Below are positions 8,957 to 18,083 of a stretch of DNA of 64,000 nucleotides, one piece after another; positions within the stretch are counted from its first letter, which is position 1; every line of letters starts with the position of its first letter. The notes under the pieces are model-generated. The model ran no database searches. It was not told the DNA's origin and saw only the letters and a list, made by a program, of their open reading frames with translations. Source of the stretch: Agrobacterium vitis (GTDB lineage Bacteria > Pseudomonadota > Alphaproteobacteria > Rhizobiales > Rhizobiaceae); NCBI RefSeq assembly GCF_014926405.1, contig NZ_JACXXJ020000003.1:124001-188000 (forward strand). The letters are read 5' to 3'. A program made the position numbers and the translations under genes.

Positions 8957-9148
8957 TCAAATCCCGACGATCATAGCCCCGACAAACAGGAAGGCGGCCG
9001 CGCAAACAATAAAGGGAATCGCACGGCCGACCTTTTCACGCAGGCCAATCGAATGGTCCGTGACAGACTGGGTGGCAGAGTGAGTGGCTCCGGCATTGGC
9101 CAATATAGGCGAGACGGCATCAAGCATCAGACGTTCAACAATACTCAT
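8957..9148 (-). CDS. Small single-pass membrane protein, unknown function
   Basis: This 63-residue protein starts MSIVERLMLDAVSPILANAG and ends in one hydrophobic segment (AIPFIVCAAAFLFVGAMIVG, residues 42-61). A textbook GGAGG lies 6 bases before the ATG at 9148, which supports this start over an ATG 23 codons upstream. The C-terminus is the membrane anchor, so it may be tail-anchored with the N-terminal 40 residues in the cytoplasm. It lies convergent to nagK and may form a two-gene unit with the ORF upstream. I do not recognise the family. Confidence 0.6.
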   Translation of the reverse strand: MSIVERLMLDAVSPILANAGATHSATQSVTDHSIGLREKVGRAIPFIVCAAAFLFVGAMIVGI

Positions 9149-9174
9149 CACAGCCTCCTTCACAAACGTGCTTT

Positions 9175-9471
9175 TCACAAAATCGGGAAGAAACCACCGA
9201 GGAGAATTGCGTGGCAATTCTTGCGATCCTCCCGAATCTTTTGCTCCTGCTCGGCATCTCGATTCTTGCCGGGCTGATCGCCAGATTGGTTGCCGTTCCA
9301 GAACCTCGAAAACAACGATGATTTCTCGACCTTCGGGCTCATTACTGACTTTGCCACAACAGACTTCTGTGTATTGCCCTCACCGCAAGATTTGCTGTTT
9401 TCAACCAGATCGTGGGGAACCCGTGTCAACCCAAACAGGTCGTAAGAAAACATATTTACAGCTATCGGCAT
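9175..9471 (-). CDS. Hypothetical hydrophilic protein
   Basis: This possible 98-residue protein starts MPIAVNMFSYDLFGLTRVP, with GGGGTG a few bases before the ATG. The body is polar (many Lys, Ser, Glu, Asn) and ends in a short hydrophobic tail LLGGFFPIL. It lies 26 bases before the small membrane-protein gene on the same strand, so the two may be co-transcribed. No domain is recognised. It could be non-coding: codon use is not strongly typical and the opposite strand is also open over part of this stretch. Confidence 0.35.
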   Translation of the reverse strand: MPIAVNMFSYDLFGLTRVPHDLVENSKSCGEGNTQKSVVAKSVMSPKVEKSSLFSRFWNGNQSGDQPGKNRDAEQEQKIREDRKNCHAILLGGFFPIL

Positions 9472-9767
9472 CGTCACCCCTTTTGAAAATCGCAGGATAT
9501 ATGTCCCGTTTATTTTCACTCCAACGCTGTGCAATGGTGACAGTGGCAAGCGTTTCCGTCAATATAGTCTATAAAATTACTATTCTACTTTTGCAGACAA
9601 ATGGAGAAATTTTGTTTTCAAAACATCGAAAAGCCTAAAAGACGCTGTCCACATCTGCGCATCCGCAGCTCAGCCGATCACTCACTCCGTATTCACAGCC
9701 TCCAATCACAATTTACAGATTCTGCATGCACGTAATTAACCGACGCAATGTATTTCATGTAAATCTA

Positions 9768-9784
9768 ATTTTGAATTTCAAAAT
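9768..9784. promoter_or_regulatory. Perfect palindrome, candidate TetR autoregulatory operator
   Basis: ATTTTGAA-T-TTCAAAAT is an exact 8-bp inverted repeat around one base, ending 19 bases before the TetR start codon. The rest of 9472-9767 is AT-rich and shows no gene. Size and position are typical of a TetR-family operator. Confidence 0.55.
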
Positions 9785-9803
9785 ACCATAAAGTGAGATT
9801 CCC

Positions 9804-10526
9804 ATGACAGGCCAGCGGCTGGAACAGATTTTCGAGGAAGGCCCTGATCCTGAAGCGGAAAGCCCAGCACCCGCGCAATGCCGTCAGGGGCGTATGATCC
9901 GCCATCCCGATGCGACCCGAGCAATCATTCTGGATGCAGCCATTCAAGAGTTTGCCGCAAAGGGTTTTGCAGGCGCCCGAGTCGACGCCATCGCATTGCG
10001 TTCGAAAACCAACAAACGAATGCTCTACCATTTCTTTGGAGACAAGGAGGGCCTTTACGTCGCGGTTCTCGAGGTGATTTTCACCAATGTCACCGCTGCC
10101 GGAAAAAGCCTCCACCTGTCGCGCCGTCAACCGCTTGATGGCATACGCGAACTGGCTTTACACACCTGGACCTATTTTCTGACTCACCCGGAATTCGTCA
10201 GTCTTCTTGCCACCGAAAACATTCTGAGGGCTGAATATTCGAGCCGATCAAAGACCATTCCCTCGACCCATGGTCCATTGCTCGCGGAAATCGAAAAGCT
10301 TCTGCAGCGAGGAATTGAGCAAGGTGTGTTTCGTGCCGATATAAATCCGGTGACGGTCTACATGACAATTGCCGGCTTAAGCTTCTTCTACATCAACAAT
10401 CGCTACACGCTGGCGCTCAATCTTAACCCGGACGTCTGGCAACCGACCGCTATCGACGCCTGGGGCGAACATATTGTGACGGTCACACTGGCTTTCCTTG
10501 CACCGGCAACCATACCCGGCACCTGA
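9804..10526 (+). CDS. TetR-family transcriptional regulator
   Basis: This DNA-binding regulator of 240 residues has an N-terminal helix-turn-helix near residues 38-85 (AAIQEFAAKGFAGARVDAIA, then RMLYHFFGDKEGLYVAVLE). A helical C-terminal ligand domain contains TWTYFLTHPEFVSLLATEN. The first 30 residues are a proline-rich, acidic extension, and an alternative ATG at 9894 would remove it. The gene stands alone between the two small ORFs and dctD, to which it is convergent, so no target or ligand is suggested by neighbours. A palindrome upstream points to autoregulation. Confidence 0.85.
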   Translation: MTGQRLEQIFEEGPDPEAESPAPAQCRQGRMIRHPDATRAIILDAAIQEFAAKGFAGARVDAIALRSKTNKRMLYHFFGDKEGLYVAVLEVIFTNVTAAGKSLHLSRRQPLDGIRELALHTWTYFLTHPEFVSLLATENILRAEYSSRSKTIPSTHGPLLAEIEKLLQRGIEQGVFRADINPVTVYMTIAGLSFFYINNRYTLALNLNPDVWQPTAIDAWGEHIVTVTLAFLAPATIPGT

Positions 10527-10552
10527 CTGTTCCTCATCACATTGTTGATTGC

Positions 10553-11929
10553 TCAGCCTTCTTCCCCACCCGCAAATGCCTTGCGGACAATGCCATGACG
10601 CTGAAGTTTGTCGTAAAAGGTCTTGCGAGGAATTTTCAGAGCCTCGATGGTCTTGCGTACATCACCCTCATAGTGGCTAAGGGTCTCACGCATGATATCC
10701 GCCTCATAGCGATCCAGCCGCTCCGGCAAGGATAAATCAGGCTGGTCGACTAAAACGACACTACTGCCGCCCGAATCCATATCTTCCAGCCCCAGAACGA
10801 AGCGTTCGGCAAAATGCGTCAATTCACGCACATTTCCCGGCCAGTCATGATCTCGCAAATAACGCTCGACACCGGCTGACACCGGTGGTGGCTCGCGCCG
10901 GAACCGGCTAGCGGCCCGCTCGATGAAATGGGCAAACAACAGCGGTACGTCATCACGGCGTTCGCGCAACGGCGGGATGGTCAATGTCACTACATTCAGG
11001 CGGTAATAAAGGTCCTCGCGGAATTCACCGCGCTGGGCAGGATCACTGAGATCGACTTTGGCCGCAGCAACCACGCGCAGGTCCACCGGGCGCACGTCGT
11101 TGATGCCGAGCGGCGAGACTTCCCGCATTTCCAGCACTCGCAGCATCTGCACCTGGGTCGCCGCGGGCATGCTCTCGATTTCATCGAGAAACAATGTGCC
11201 GCCGCTAGCATGTTCGATCCGGCCGATCCGCTTTTTCTGCGCACCGGTAAAGGCGCCGGCTTCGTGGCCGAACAACTCGCTTTCGATCATGCTTTCCGGA
11301 AGGGTTCCGCAGTTCAAGGCGACAAAATTGCCCTTGGCGCGGCGGCTCCAGTTATGCAGCAGGCTTGCCACCACTTCCTTGCCACTGCCGGTTTCCCCAG
11401 TCACCAGCACATCGACGTCGGTATCGGCGATTTGGCGCAAAGTGCGCCGCAGCCGCTCCATGGCCGGAGTCTGCCCAATCAGTGGCAATCCATCCTGGGC
11501 CGCATCGGCCACCTGGCGCAGCTTGCGATTTTCCAGCACGAGCCGTCGCATTTCCGCGGCGCGGTGAACACTCTGTTGGAGCCTGTCGGTGGCAAAGGGC
11601 TTCGTGATGAAATCATAAGCGCCGTCCTTGATCGCCTGTACCGCCATGGCGATATCGCCATGGCCGGTGACCAGAATGACCGGCAATTCCGGGTCCATTG
11701 CCTTGACCCTGCTGAACAATTCCAAGCCGTCGATATCAGGCATTCGAATATCCGAAACGATGACACCGCGAAAATCACTGGAAATCCGACGCAGCGCATC
11801 CAGCGGCGCTGAAAACGCCTGCACGGAGAAGCCCGCCAGCTCAAGGGTCTGCCCCGTGGCCGCCAGTAGATCTCGATCATTATCAATCAGGATCACATTA
11901 TTGGTCGCCGTCGCTTGCGATGACGTCAT
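10553..11929 (-). CDS. dctD: C4-dicarboxylate response regulator DctD (sigma-54 activator)
   Basis: This NtrC-type activator has 458 residues. A receiver domain (phospho-acceptor Asp near residue 60 in SDIRMPD) is followed by the AAA+ sigma-54 domain near 145-370, with Walker A GETGSGKE, the sigma-54 contact loop GAFTGA and Walker B LFLDEIE. A Fis-type helix-turn-helix lies at the C-terminus ([22 protein letters not shown]). Phosphorylated by DctB, it activates dctA from the sigma-54 promoter at 13919. The start at 11929 overlaps the dctB stop (ATGA), which supports it over an ATG 12 codons upstream. Confidence 0.96.
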   Translation of the reverse strand: MTSSQATATNNVILIDNDRDLLAATGQTLELAGFSVQAFSAPLDALRRISSDFRGVIVSDIRMPDIDGLELFSRVKAMDPELPVILVTGHGDIAMAVQAIKDGAYDFITKPFATDRLQQSVHRAAEMRRLVLENRKLRQVADAAQDGLPLIGQTPAMERLRRTLRQIADTDVDVLVTGETGSGKEVVASLLHNWSRRAKGNFVALNCGTLPESMIESELFGHEAGAFTGAQKKRIGRIEHASGGTLFLDEIESMPAATQVQMLRVLEMREVSPLGINDVRPVDLRVVAAAKVDLSDPAQRGEFREDLYYRLNVVTLTIPPLRERRDDVPLLFAHFIERAASRFRREPPPVSAGVERYLRDHDWPGNVRELTHFAERFVLGLEDMDSGGSSVVLVDQPDLSLPERLDRYEADIMRETLSHYEGDVRKTIEALKIPRKTFYDKLQRHGIVRKAFAGGEEG

Positions 11930-13797
11930 GATATATCCGCTTTCAAAAGATGGATGGTAAAGCATGTACCGGATGGCGTGCTTTCGACACCAATCCGGCC
12001 GCCATAGTCACTGATAATGTCACGGGAAATCACCAGGCCAAGACCAAGACCTTTTTCCTTTGAGGTGGTGAAGGGGGTAAAAAGCAGACGCCTGATATCC
12101 TCTGGGATGCCCGGACCGTTGTCCTCGATGGTCACCACGACATGTTGCTCCGTCTCTTGAACCGAGACCTCCACCCGGCCATCGCTGCGCTGCTCCAATG
12201 CTTCGAGCGCATTCTGCAGAAGATTGATCAGGACCTGCTCCAGGCGGACCCTGTTGCCTTTCACCGTCAGATCTGGCGCCACATCGGGAAGGGAAAGCGC
12301 CTCCAGCCGCCCGGCAAAACGGCTGCGCAGCAGCATGACCGCGCCCTCGATCGCCGCTCCAAGCGGCACTGGTTCCGGCGCGGTCCGCCCCTTGCGGGCA
12401 AAAGCCTTCAATTCATCGGTGATCGTACCGATCCGTTCCGTCAGCGAGGCAATGGCGCCAAGATTGCTGTTTGCCTGCTCCGGCTGGGCACGCTCCAGAA
12501 ACACCCTGGCATTTTCAGCATAGGCCCTGATCGTTGCGACAGGCTGGTTGATTTCATGGGCAACGCCCGCCGCCACCTGCCCCAGGATAGCCAGCCGGTT
12601 GGCCTGGACCAATTCCTGCTGGACACCTTGCAGCCGCTGTTCGGTGGTCTTGTGGCCGGCGATCTCCAATTCCAGCCGGTCTCGAGCCTGTGAAAGGTCG
12701 TGGGTTCGTTCATCCACCCGCCGCTCCAGCTCCAGCTGGTCGGCCTCCACCCGCGCCAGACGGATAACCGTTGCCTGCCGCCGCCAAAGAACCAGCGAGA
12801 CCACCAGAAAAAATGGCGCCAGCAGGGCCAAGGTCAACAGTCGCCATTCCCGCATCGACGCCGCGATTGCCGGTTCGGTCGGGACAAGATAGTTGAGATG
12901 CCAGCTGGTGGTCGGCACCGCGACCGATAGATCAAGATAGTCGGCAGGTATGGCGCCGGGAAAAACCGTACGCACCAAAAGCTCGTCCGGTATCCCGCTG
13001 CCTGGCACCTGCTGGGCGCGATTGATGGGCAGAGCCTGCAAAGGCGCATCGCCGAATTGCAAACTGTTGCGTATTTGGACCAACTCCTCCGGCTGCAATG
13101 CAGCCAATGTCATGAAGCGCCAGGACGGCAGGCTGGAAATCAGCACGACACCATGCCCATCGGTGACAAACGCCGCCCGCCCCTCTTCGCGCCAATCGCT
13201 TTCGAGCTGTGAAAACTCTGCTTTCACGACCACGACACCCAAGGGGGCACTAGCCGGGCCGACACGCCTGGAAATATAAAGGCCTGGACGCTTGCTGATG
13301 CTGCCGAGCGCGAAATGTTCGGCTGTGCCGGCCAGCATGGATTGGCGAAAATAGTCCCGAAAAGAATAGTCGATGCCAACAAAGCTCACCGGCTCTCGCC
13401 AATTGCTGGAGGCAATGGCATGTCCTGTCGCGTCCGTGACGTAAAGAACTGAAGCACTTGTTCCTGCAACCAAACGCTCTAGCTTGTCGTTCAATCGTTC
13501 CGTCGCGGCGACCGTGCGAAGGCTCAAGGCATCCACAACCTGCTGATCCTCCGACAACAGCAACGGCAAGGAGCGAGGGCGTTCCAAGACCGCCCGCAAG
13601 AAGGCCACCTTGAGATTGGCGCTGGTGCGTGCTTGCTCGGACAAATCCTCCAATGCGGCAGTGCGGGCATAAAGCCCAACCAAATAAAGCGCAAGCAGGG
13701 TGACAACACAGGCTAGGAACGCCAGCAAAAGCCATGGCCTTCGTGGGCGTCTCACATTGGCAGGGACGGATCTGGGCTTGTCATGCGCGATAATCAT
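11926..13797 (-). CDS. dctB: C4-dicarboxylate sensor histidine kinase DctB
   Basis: This membrane sensor has 623 residues. One membrane segment lies near residues 22-45, followed by a periplasmic double-PAS-like sensing domain of about 260 residues, a second membrane segment ([16 protein letters not shown]) and a coiled linker. The kinase core then carries an H-box ([20 protein letters not shown]), an N-box and [12 protein letters not shown]. It senses external succinate, fumarate or malate, and in rhizobia also interacts with DctA. The start at 13797 gives the typical short basic N-terminus; the longer in-frame start would run through the dctA promoter region. Confidence 0.95.
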   Translation of the reverse strand: MIIAHDKPRSVPANVRRPRRPWLLLAFLACVVTLLALYLVGLYARTAALEDLSEQARTSANLKVAFLRAVLERPRSLPLLLSEDQQVVDALSLRTVAATERLNDKLERLVAGTSASVLYVTDATGHAIASSNWREPVSFVGIDYSFRDYFRQSMLAGTAEHFALGSISKRPGLYISRRVGPASAPLGVVVVKAEFSQLESDWREEGRAAFVTDGHGVVLISSLPSWRFMTLAALQPEELVQIRNSLQFGDAPLQALPINRAQQVPGSGIPDELLVRTVFPGAIPADYLDLSVAVPTTSWHLNYLVPTEPAIAASMREWRLLTLALLAPFFLVVSLVLWRRQATVIRLARVEADQLELERRVDERTHDLSQARDRLELEIAGHKTTEQRLQGVQQELVQANRLAILGQVAAGVAHEINQPVATIRAYAENARVFLERAQPEQANSNLGAIASLTERIGTITDELKAFARKGRTAPEPVPLGAAIEGAVMLLRSRFAGRLEALSLPDVAPDLTVKGNRVRLEQVLINLLQNALEALEQRSDGRVEVSVQETEQHVVVTIEDNGPGIPEDIRRLLFTPFTTSKEKGLGLGLVISRDIISDYGGRIGVESTPSGTCFTIHLLKADIS

Positions 13798-13805
13798 CGT
13801 CAACT

Positions 13806-13864
13806 TTGTGCATTTTTCCGCACAACACACAAGGCGTCGAGCGGAAATTCGCGCGAAAATCCGC
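13806..13864. promoter_or_regulatory. Candidate DctD upstream activating sites
   Basis: Two dyads lie 55-115 bases before the sigma-54 promoter. TTGTGC-N8-GCACAA occupies 13806-13825. GCGGA...TCCGC occupies 13841-13864 and encloses the palindrome TTCGCGCGAA at 13848. Tandem dyads at this distance are the known arrangement of DctD enhancers. The exact bases bound are not proven. Confidence 0.6.
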
Positions 13865-13918
13865 CACGGATCATGGCTGAAACGCGGCTTTTCAAAGGCT
13901 TGGCACGAATCTACACTC

Positions 13919-13934
13919 TGGCACGGCGATTGCA
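13919..13934 (+). promoter_or_regulatory. Sigma-54 (RpoN) promoter of dctA
   Basis: TGGCAC-GGCGA-TTGCA matches the -24/-12 consensus exactly, with GG at 13920 and GC at 13932. Transcription should start near 13945, giving an 80-nt leader to dctA. A similar TGGCACGA at 13901 lacks a proper -12 element. Confidence 0.92.
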
Positions 13935-14028
13935 TTGACGAAACCGAACATCGGTGTCGATGTTGACACGTTGCATAAGCTCCCGGGAGGCCGATGACAT
14001 CGGTTGGGAGCACCTACCGGAGGATCCG

Positions 14029-15363
14029 ATGCATATTTCTACCACCACCGCCCCGCAGGGCGGCAAGCTCCCATTTTACCGTCATCTGTATTTCCAGGTT
14101 ATCGTTGCGATTATCGGCGGTATCCTGCTCGGTCATTTTTACCCACAAACTGGCGAAGCTCTCAAACCGCTCGGTGATGCTTTCATCAAGCTCGTCAAAA
14201 TGGTCATCGCGCCGGTTATCTTCCTGACCGTGGCCACCGGCATCGCCGGCATGTCCGACCTGAAGAAAGTCGGTCGCGTTGCCGGCAAGGCAATGATCTA
14301 CTTCTTGTGCTTCTCCACGCTGGCGCTCGTTGTCGGCATGCTGGTGTCGAATATCCTGCAGCCCGGCGCAGGCATGCATATCAATCCCGCGACGCTGGAT
14401 GGCAAAGCTGTTGCCAGCTACGCTCAGCAGGCCCATGATTCGACGATCACCGGCTTCCTGATGAACATCATCCCCGACACGATTGTCGGCGCCTTTGCCA
14501 AGGGCGACATTCTCCAGGTCCTGTTCTTCTCGGTGCTGTTCGGCTTGGCTCTCGCCATGGTCGGCGACCTTGGAAAGCCGGTCACCAACTTCTTGCAGGC
14601 GTTGACCGCGCCGGTCTTCAAGCTGGTCGCCATCCTGATGAAGGCCGCACCAATCGGCGCTTTCGGCGCCATGGCCTTCACCATCGGTAAATATGGCATT
14701 GGCTCGATCGCCAACCTGGCTTTCCTGATCGGGACATTCTACCTGACGTCGCTGCTATTTGTTCTCGTCGTGCTTGGCGGCGTTGCCCGCTATAACGGTT
14801 TCTCCATCCTGGCCCTGATCCGCTACATTAAAGAGGAACTGCTGCTGGTACTGGGGACCTCGTCGTCAGAGGCCGCCCTTCCCGGCCTGATGGCCAAGAT
14901 GGAACGCGCAGGCTGCAAGCGCTCGGTTGTCGGCCTGGTCATTCCAACCGGCTATTCCTTCAACCTTGATGGTACCAACATCTACATGACCCTGGCGGCC
15001 CTGTTCATCGCCCAGGCGACGGATATCCAGCTTTCGCTTGGCGACCAGATTCTTCTGCTGCTGGTGGCCATGCTCAGCTCCAAGGGTGCCGCAGGCATCA
15101 CTGGCGCCGGCTTTATCACCTTGGCTGCAACGCTGTCCGTTGTTCCTTCGGTCCCCGTCGCTGGCATGGCGCTGATCCTCGGTATCGACCGTTTCATGTC
15201 AGAATGCCGGGCACTGACCAATTTCATTGGCAATGCCGTCGCAACCGTGGTCGTCGCCCGCTGGGAAAACGAACTCGATCAGACACAGTTCCGTGCCGCC
15301 ATGGCGGGGGAATTGCCGGAAGAAATCGATGTCGTGGCCGAACCGGTTCCAACCGCCGCATGA
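14029..15363 (+). CDS. dctA: C4-dicarboxylate:cation symporter DctA
   Basis: This secondary transporter of 444 residues, of the DAACS (sodium/proton-dicarboxylate symporter) family, takes up succinate, fumarate and malate. The conserved hairpin motif [20 protein letters not shown] lies near residue 275, followed by [18 protein letters not shown] and [18 protein letters not shown]. These are the substrate- and cation-binding elements of the family. A GGAGGA sits 5 bases before the ATG at 14029. It is divergent from dctBD and transcribed from the sigma-54 promoter, so uptake follows DctBD signalling. Confidence 0.97.
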   Translation: MHISTTTAPQGGKLPFYRHLYFQVIVAIIGGILLGHFYPQTGEALKPLGDAFIKLVKMVIAPVIFLTVATGIAGMSDLKKVGRVAGKAMIYFLCFSTLALVVGMLVSNILQPGAGMHINPATLDGKAVASYAQQAHDSTITGFLMNIIPDTIVGAFAKGDILQVLFFSVLFGLALAMVGDLGKPVTNFLQALTAPVFKLVAILMKAAPIGAFGAMAFTIGKYGIGSIANLAFLIGTFYLTSLLFVLVVLGGVARYNGFSILALIRYIKEELLLVLGTSSSEAALPGLMAKMERAGCKRSVVGLVIPTGYSFNLDGTNIYMTLAALFIAQATDIQLSLGDQILLLLVAMLSSKGAAGITGAGFITLAATLSVVPSVPVAGMALILGIDRFMSECRALTNFIGNAVATVVVARWENELDQTQFRAAMAGELPEEIDVVAEPVPTAA

Positions 15364-15371
15364 TAAACGTC

Positions 15372-15425
15372 TAGAGCATCGAACCGAAAGTTAACAACCG
15401 GTTTTCGGATAAATCCGATGCTCTA
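15372..15425. repeat. Short rhizobial intergenic palindromic repeat
   Basis: Outer arms TAGAGCATCG (15372) and CGATGCTCTA (15416) pair perfectly. Inner arms CCGAAA (15384) and TTTCGG (15403) also pair, around CAACCGG. A GAGCATCG...CCGGTTTTCGG element of this kind is scattered in intergenic regions of Rhizobiales genomes. Related degenerate copies lie near 17925 and 40030. Confidence 0.7.
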
Positions 15426-15440
15426 ACGTGCAAACAAAAA

Positions 15441-15467
15441 AAGCCCCGGCTAATCCAGCCGGGGCTT
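15441..15467. terminator. Bidirectional terminator between dctA and the glycanase gene
   Basis: A perfect 10-bp stem AAGCCCCGGC / GCCGGGGCTT with a 7-nt loop has an A run before it and a T run after it. It can therefore end transcription of both convergent genes. Confidence 0.93.
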
Positions 15468-15491
15468 TTTGTTTGAGGAATGCAAACCTGA

Positions 15492-16919
15492 TTAAAGAAG
15501 ATGATCGGTGGTCGTTGTGGTGGCCGCCGCATACTCATCAAGGGAATAGGCCTTGATATAGTCGACCTTCAACTCTGAGCCATCGCTGAAATCAGAGCTG
15601 CTTGGCGTCCCAGCCATCCCGCCAACCGCGAGATTGACCACCAAATACATAGGCTCGTGCATATCCGACGGCGTATCCGTCTGATGGACCGCAACGTCAT
15701 CGATATACCAGGTCAGCGTCGTTTCCGTCCACAAGACGCCATAGGTATGATAGCCTTCGGTATCGGTGTAAACAGTCGTGGCATCGGATGTGTGCTCGCC
15801 AGTCTCATTACTGTGAGCGGTCACAATTACCTCACCCTGATTCTGGCCACGCATTTCAACCACATCCAGTTCCGGTGGCCAGCTCCCGTCCGCCGGCAGC
15901 AGCCAGAATGCCGGCCATGCGCCCTGATCATCAGGCATATCCGCGCGGATTTCAAAATAACCATAGGTCTGGCTAAACGTGGACTCAGTGCTGAGCATGC
16001 CCGAGGTATACTCATAGCCATTGATCTGGCTCTGGATATCTTCCGAAGCAACGGATGCGGTGATGGTCAACACCCCGTCAGAGATGGAGAAAGGATTGAC
16101 CGACGACGTCCCCTCATAGGACGGATTGATATACCATTGCAACTCACTGTTATCGACCAAAGTGCCGCCATTGGACGCAAACCAGCTATAGCCCGTATCC
16201 CACGTTCCGCTCGTGCCGTCATGCAGGGACAAGCTGTTGAAATCATCTGAAAATGTTTGCGTGAGATTGGTACGATCCAGTGTCAGCTGAAACTGGTCGG
16301 AGGTAAAATCAGAAATTACGGTATCGCTGAACAGGATGCTTTCGCCATTGCCGAGATCGAGTGAAACATCACTTCCGGTCTGGGTCATATGACTTTGCAC
16401 CTCGGTAAAGTCCGAGAAATCATAATTCTGCAGGCGCACGGTATCATCGCTGGAGAAATCAGTGATCCTGTCGCTGCCATTGCCACTGCTGAATACAAAG
16501 GTATCAGCCCCGCCGCCGCCGATCAGGACATCGTTGCCACCATAGCCGTCAATGGTCTGGATACCTGTGCCGCCGGTGATGATGTTGTTCAGGCTGTTGC
16601 CGAAAGCATAGCGGTTGTCGCCTGTCACGACCAGGTTTTCAATGCCATCACCAAGCGTGTAACTCATCCAGGTATTGACTGTGTCAACACCCGCCCCACC
16701 TGATTCACTGGCCCTATTAATACTGGAATAGAGATAATAGACATCGTCGCCCGCGCCACCATTCATGGTGACATTGACCGAGCTATCCCCATACATTGCG
16801 TCGTTTCCGCTTGATCCATTCAGCGTCAGGCCACTTCCCGTTGCTGAATACCAATGGGTCGGATCGCCACTATAATAAAGCGCCTCGCCCAAGCTGTTGA
16901 GAAGATATTTGCTGGCCAT
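15492..16919 (-). CDS. exsH: RTX-type glycoside hydrolase family 16 endoglycanase (ExsH-like)
   Basis: This is probably a secreted endo-beta-1,3-1,4-glycanase acting on an acidic exopolysaccharide. Residues 30-160 hold calcium-binding RTX-like repeats (GGAGDDVYYL, GGTGIQTIDGYGGNDVLIGGGGADTFVF). Residues 225-465 form a GH16 domain with the catalytic motif ELDVVEM (E-x-D-x-x-E) in PPELDVVEMRG. There is no N-terminal signal peptide, consistent with type I (PrsDE-like) secretion. Size and the RTX-then-GH16 order match the Sinorhizobium succinoglycan depolymerase ExsH (about 465 residues). No exopolysaccharide or type I secretion genes lie nearby. Substrate is inferred from family resemblance. Confidence 0.85.
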   Translation of the reverse strand: MASKYLLNSLGEALYYSGDPTHWYSATGSGLTLNGSSGNDAMYGDSSVNVTMNGGAGDDVYYLYSSINRASESGGAGVDTVNTWMSYTLGDGIENLVVTGDNRYAFGNSLNNIITGGTGIQTIDGYGGNDVLIGGGGADTFVFSSGNGSDRITDFSSDDTVRLQNYDFSDFTEVQSHMTQTGSDVSLDLGNGESILFSDTVISDFTSDQFQLTLDRTNLTQTFSDDFNSLSLHDGTSGTWDTGYSWFASNGGTLVDNSELQWYINPSYEGTSSVNPFSISDGVLTITASVASEDIQSQINGYEYTSGMLSTESTFSQTYGYFEIRADMPDDQGAWPAFWLLPADGSWPPELDVVEMRGQNQGEVIVTAHSNETGEHTSDATTVYTDTEGYHTYGVLWTETTLTWYIDDVAVHQTDTPSDMHEPMYLVVNLAVGGMAGTPSSSDFSDGSELKVDYIKAYSLDEYAAATTTTTDHLL

Positions 16920-17096
16920 GCGAACCTCTTTCAGTTGCAGTCAACACCTTACCCCTTTTGGAATGATAGGACTTTATTCGCCGAGAACCAAACGATCTTT
17001 CCCGTAATGGTAATATTTTTTCAATTTCGCAGGCCCCGAACGACCCACCATGGTTGTTTTCAAAACAGGTGTATCAAAATAGGGCAATCATCTTGT

Positions 17097-17786
17097 TTAA
17101 ACCCCGTAAAGCGCGAGCAGCAAGGGATCGACACCGAACAAGACTTCATGGAAGGCAAACAGCAAAGCGAAGGTGCCGGCTGCGGTCAGGACGAGCGCGA
17201 TCGCCATGTCGCGGTCCAGACGCAATCTGGCACGGCCAGACAGAATGGCGGCGAAGGGCAAAACTGACGTTGCGGCACCCAATTCAGGGCCGGCTACGTC
17301 AATAGTTCTCCGGTTTCGGCGGTCCAGTATCGCCATTCCCACCAGCGAGAAAAGCGAAAATCCACCGAATAGAATAACGCCACGCATTTCACCATTTGGA
17401 AAAATATGACCGAAAGCCCAGAGAAAAAACCCCCACAAAACCGGATGACGCGTTATCGAGACGATGGCTCCAGGTTCCCGCCCTGCCCTGAAGGTCACCG
17501 AATATGGGTTGGGACTGATCAATCCACATACCACAAGATAAAGACCGATCGGCACGAGCACCAGCGTGAGCCATGCCTGCCAGGCCCTGTCCATCCACAG
17601 TGCCACATCATCGGCTTCCATGAAGGCGTAGAAAATCCACAGCAAGCCTACCAACGAAAGGATGGAATAAAGAACCATATAGGTCGTCCGGCCCAGACGG
17701 GACACAAGCCGACCTTTGTTGCTGGGTAGTGCCGGGACGGAATGCGTCAACACAAAGAAAATCAACGCAAAGACTAGGTTAGCCAT
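17097..17786 (-). CDS. nnrU: NnrU family membrane protein
   Basis: This integral membrane protein of 229 residues has about six hydrophobic segments. It carries NnrU hallmarks: FFVLTHSVPALPSNKGRLVSR-like N-terminus, SPNPYSVTFRAGREPG and ITRHPVLWGFFLWAFGH. NnrU-type proteins are linked to nitrite and nitric oxide reduction in denitrifying rhizobia, but their biochemical role is not defined. The start at 17786 (MANLVFALIFF) places the first membrane segment at the N-terminus. It is divergent from the pseudoazurin gene, with an FNR/NnrR-like box between them, and no other denitrification gene is in the window. Confidence 0.85.
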   Translation of the reverse strand: MANLVFALIFFVLTHSVPALPSNKGRLVSRLGRTTYMVLYSILSLVGLLWIFYAFMEADDVALWMDRAWQAWLTLVLVPIGLYLVVCGLISPNPYSVTFRAGREPGAIVSITRHPVLWGFFLWAFGHIFPNGEMRGVILFGGFSLFSLVGMAILDRRNRRTIDVAGPELGAATSVLPFAAILSGRARLRLDRDMAIALVLTAAGTFALLFAFHEVLFGVDPLLLALYGV

Positions 17787-17924
17787 GGAACCATCCCGTA
17801 ACACACACATCCATGAGAGACAGCAAACCACACACTCCTACGGCCGAGGCGCTGCACCATCACCGCAGGGAAACTGCGAGGTCCAGTCTGGACCTTGCAC
17901 CCCCAGGCTTCTTGATAGCACGTC

Positions 17925-17975
17925 TCTTTTCAAGGAAACCGCATTCCACCTTTCCCGGATAAACTCAAGCCAAGC
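17925..17975. repeat. Degenerate short intergenic repeat (GGAAACCGCATTCCAC type)
   Basis: The stretch TTTTCAAGGAAACCGCATTCC followed by ACCTTTCCCGGATAAACTC resembles the segment near 40030. Both look like decayed members of the GAGCATCG-type rhizobial repeat family. It lies in the nnrU-pseudoazurin divergent region. Confidence 0.4.
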
Positions 17976-18006
17976 CCCCACCTTTTGAGGGTCACAAATG
18001 CGCGAT

Positions 18007-18020
18007 TTGCGCAAGATCAA
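18007..18020. promoter_or_regulatory. FNR/NnrR-like box upstream of the pseudoazurin gene
   Basis: TTGCGCAAGATCAA fits the Crp/Fnr pattern TTG-N8-CAA. One arm (ATCAA) matches the FNR half-site and the other (TTGCG) the NnrR/DNR form. Its centre is 70 bases before the start codon, so the promoter would start near 18055 for class II activation. Confidence 0.6.
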
Positions 18021-18083
18021 AGTGATGCCGCATCCGGTGATTTAAAAGCGTGAGCGAAGAGACACAAAAGAGAGTGAAACACC

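Noticed and set aside
9084..9638. Plus-strand open frame of 184 codons across the two small genes
   Set aside because: No ribosome site, no domain, and it is antisense to the well-supported 63-residue gene.
13901..13914. Second TGGCAC as another sigma-54 promoter
   Set aside because: TGGCACGAATCTACAC lacks the GC of the -12 element at the right distance; only the one at 13919 fits.
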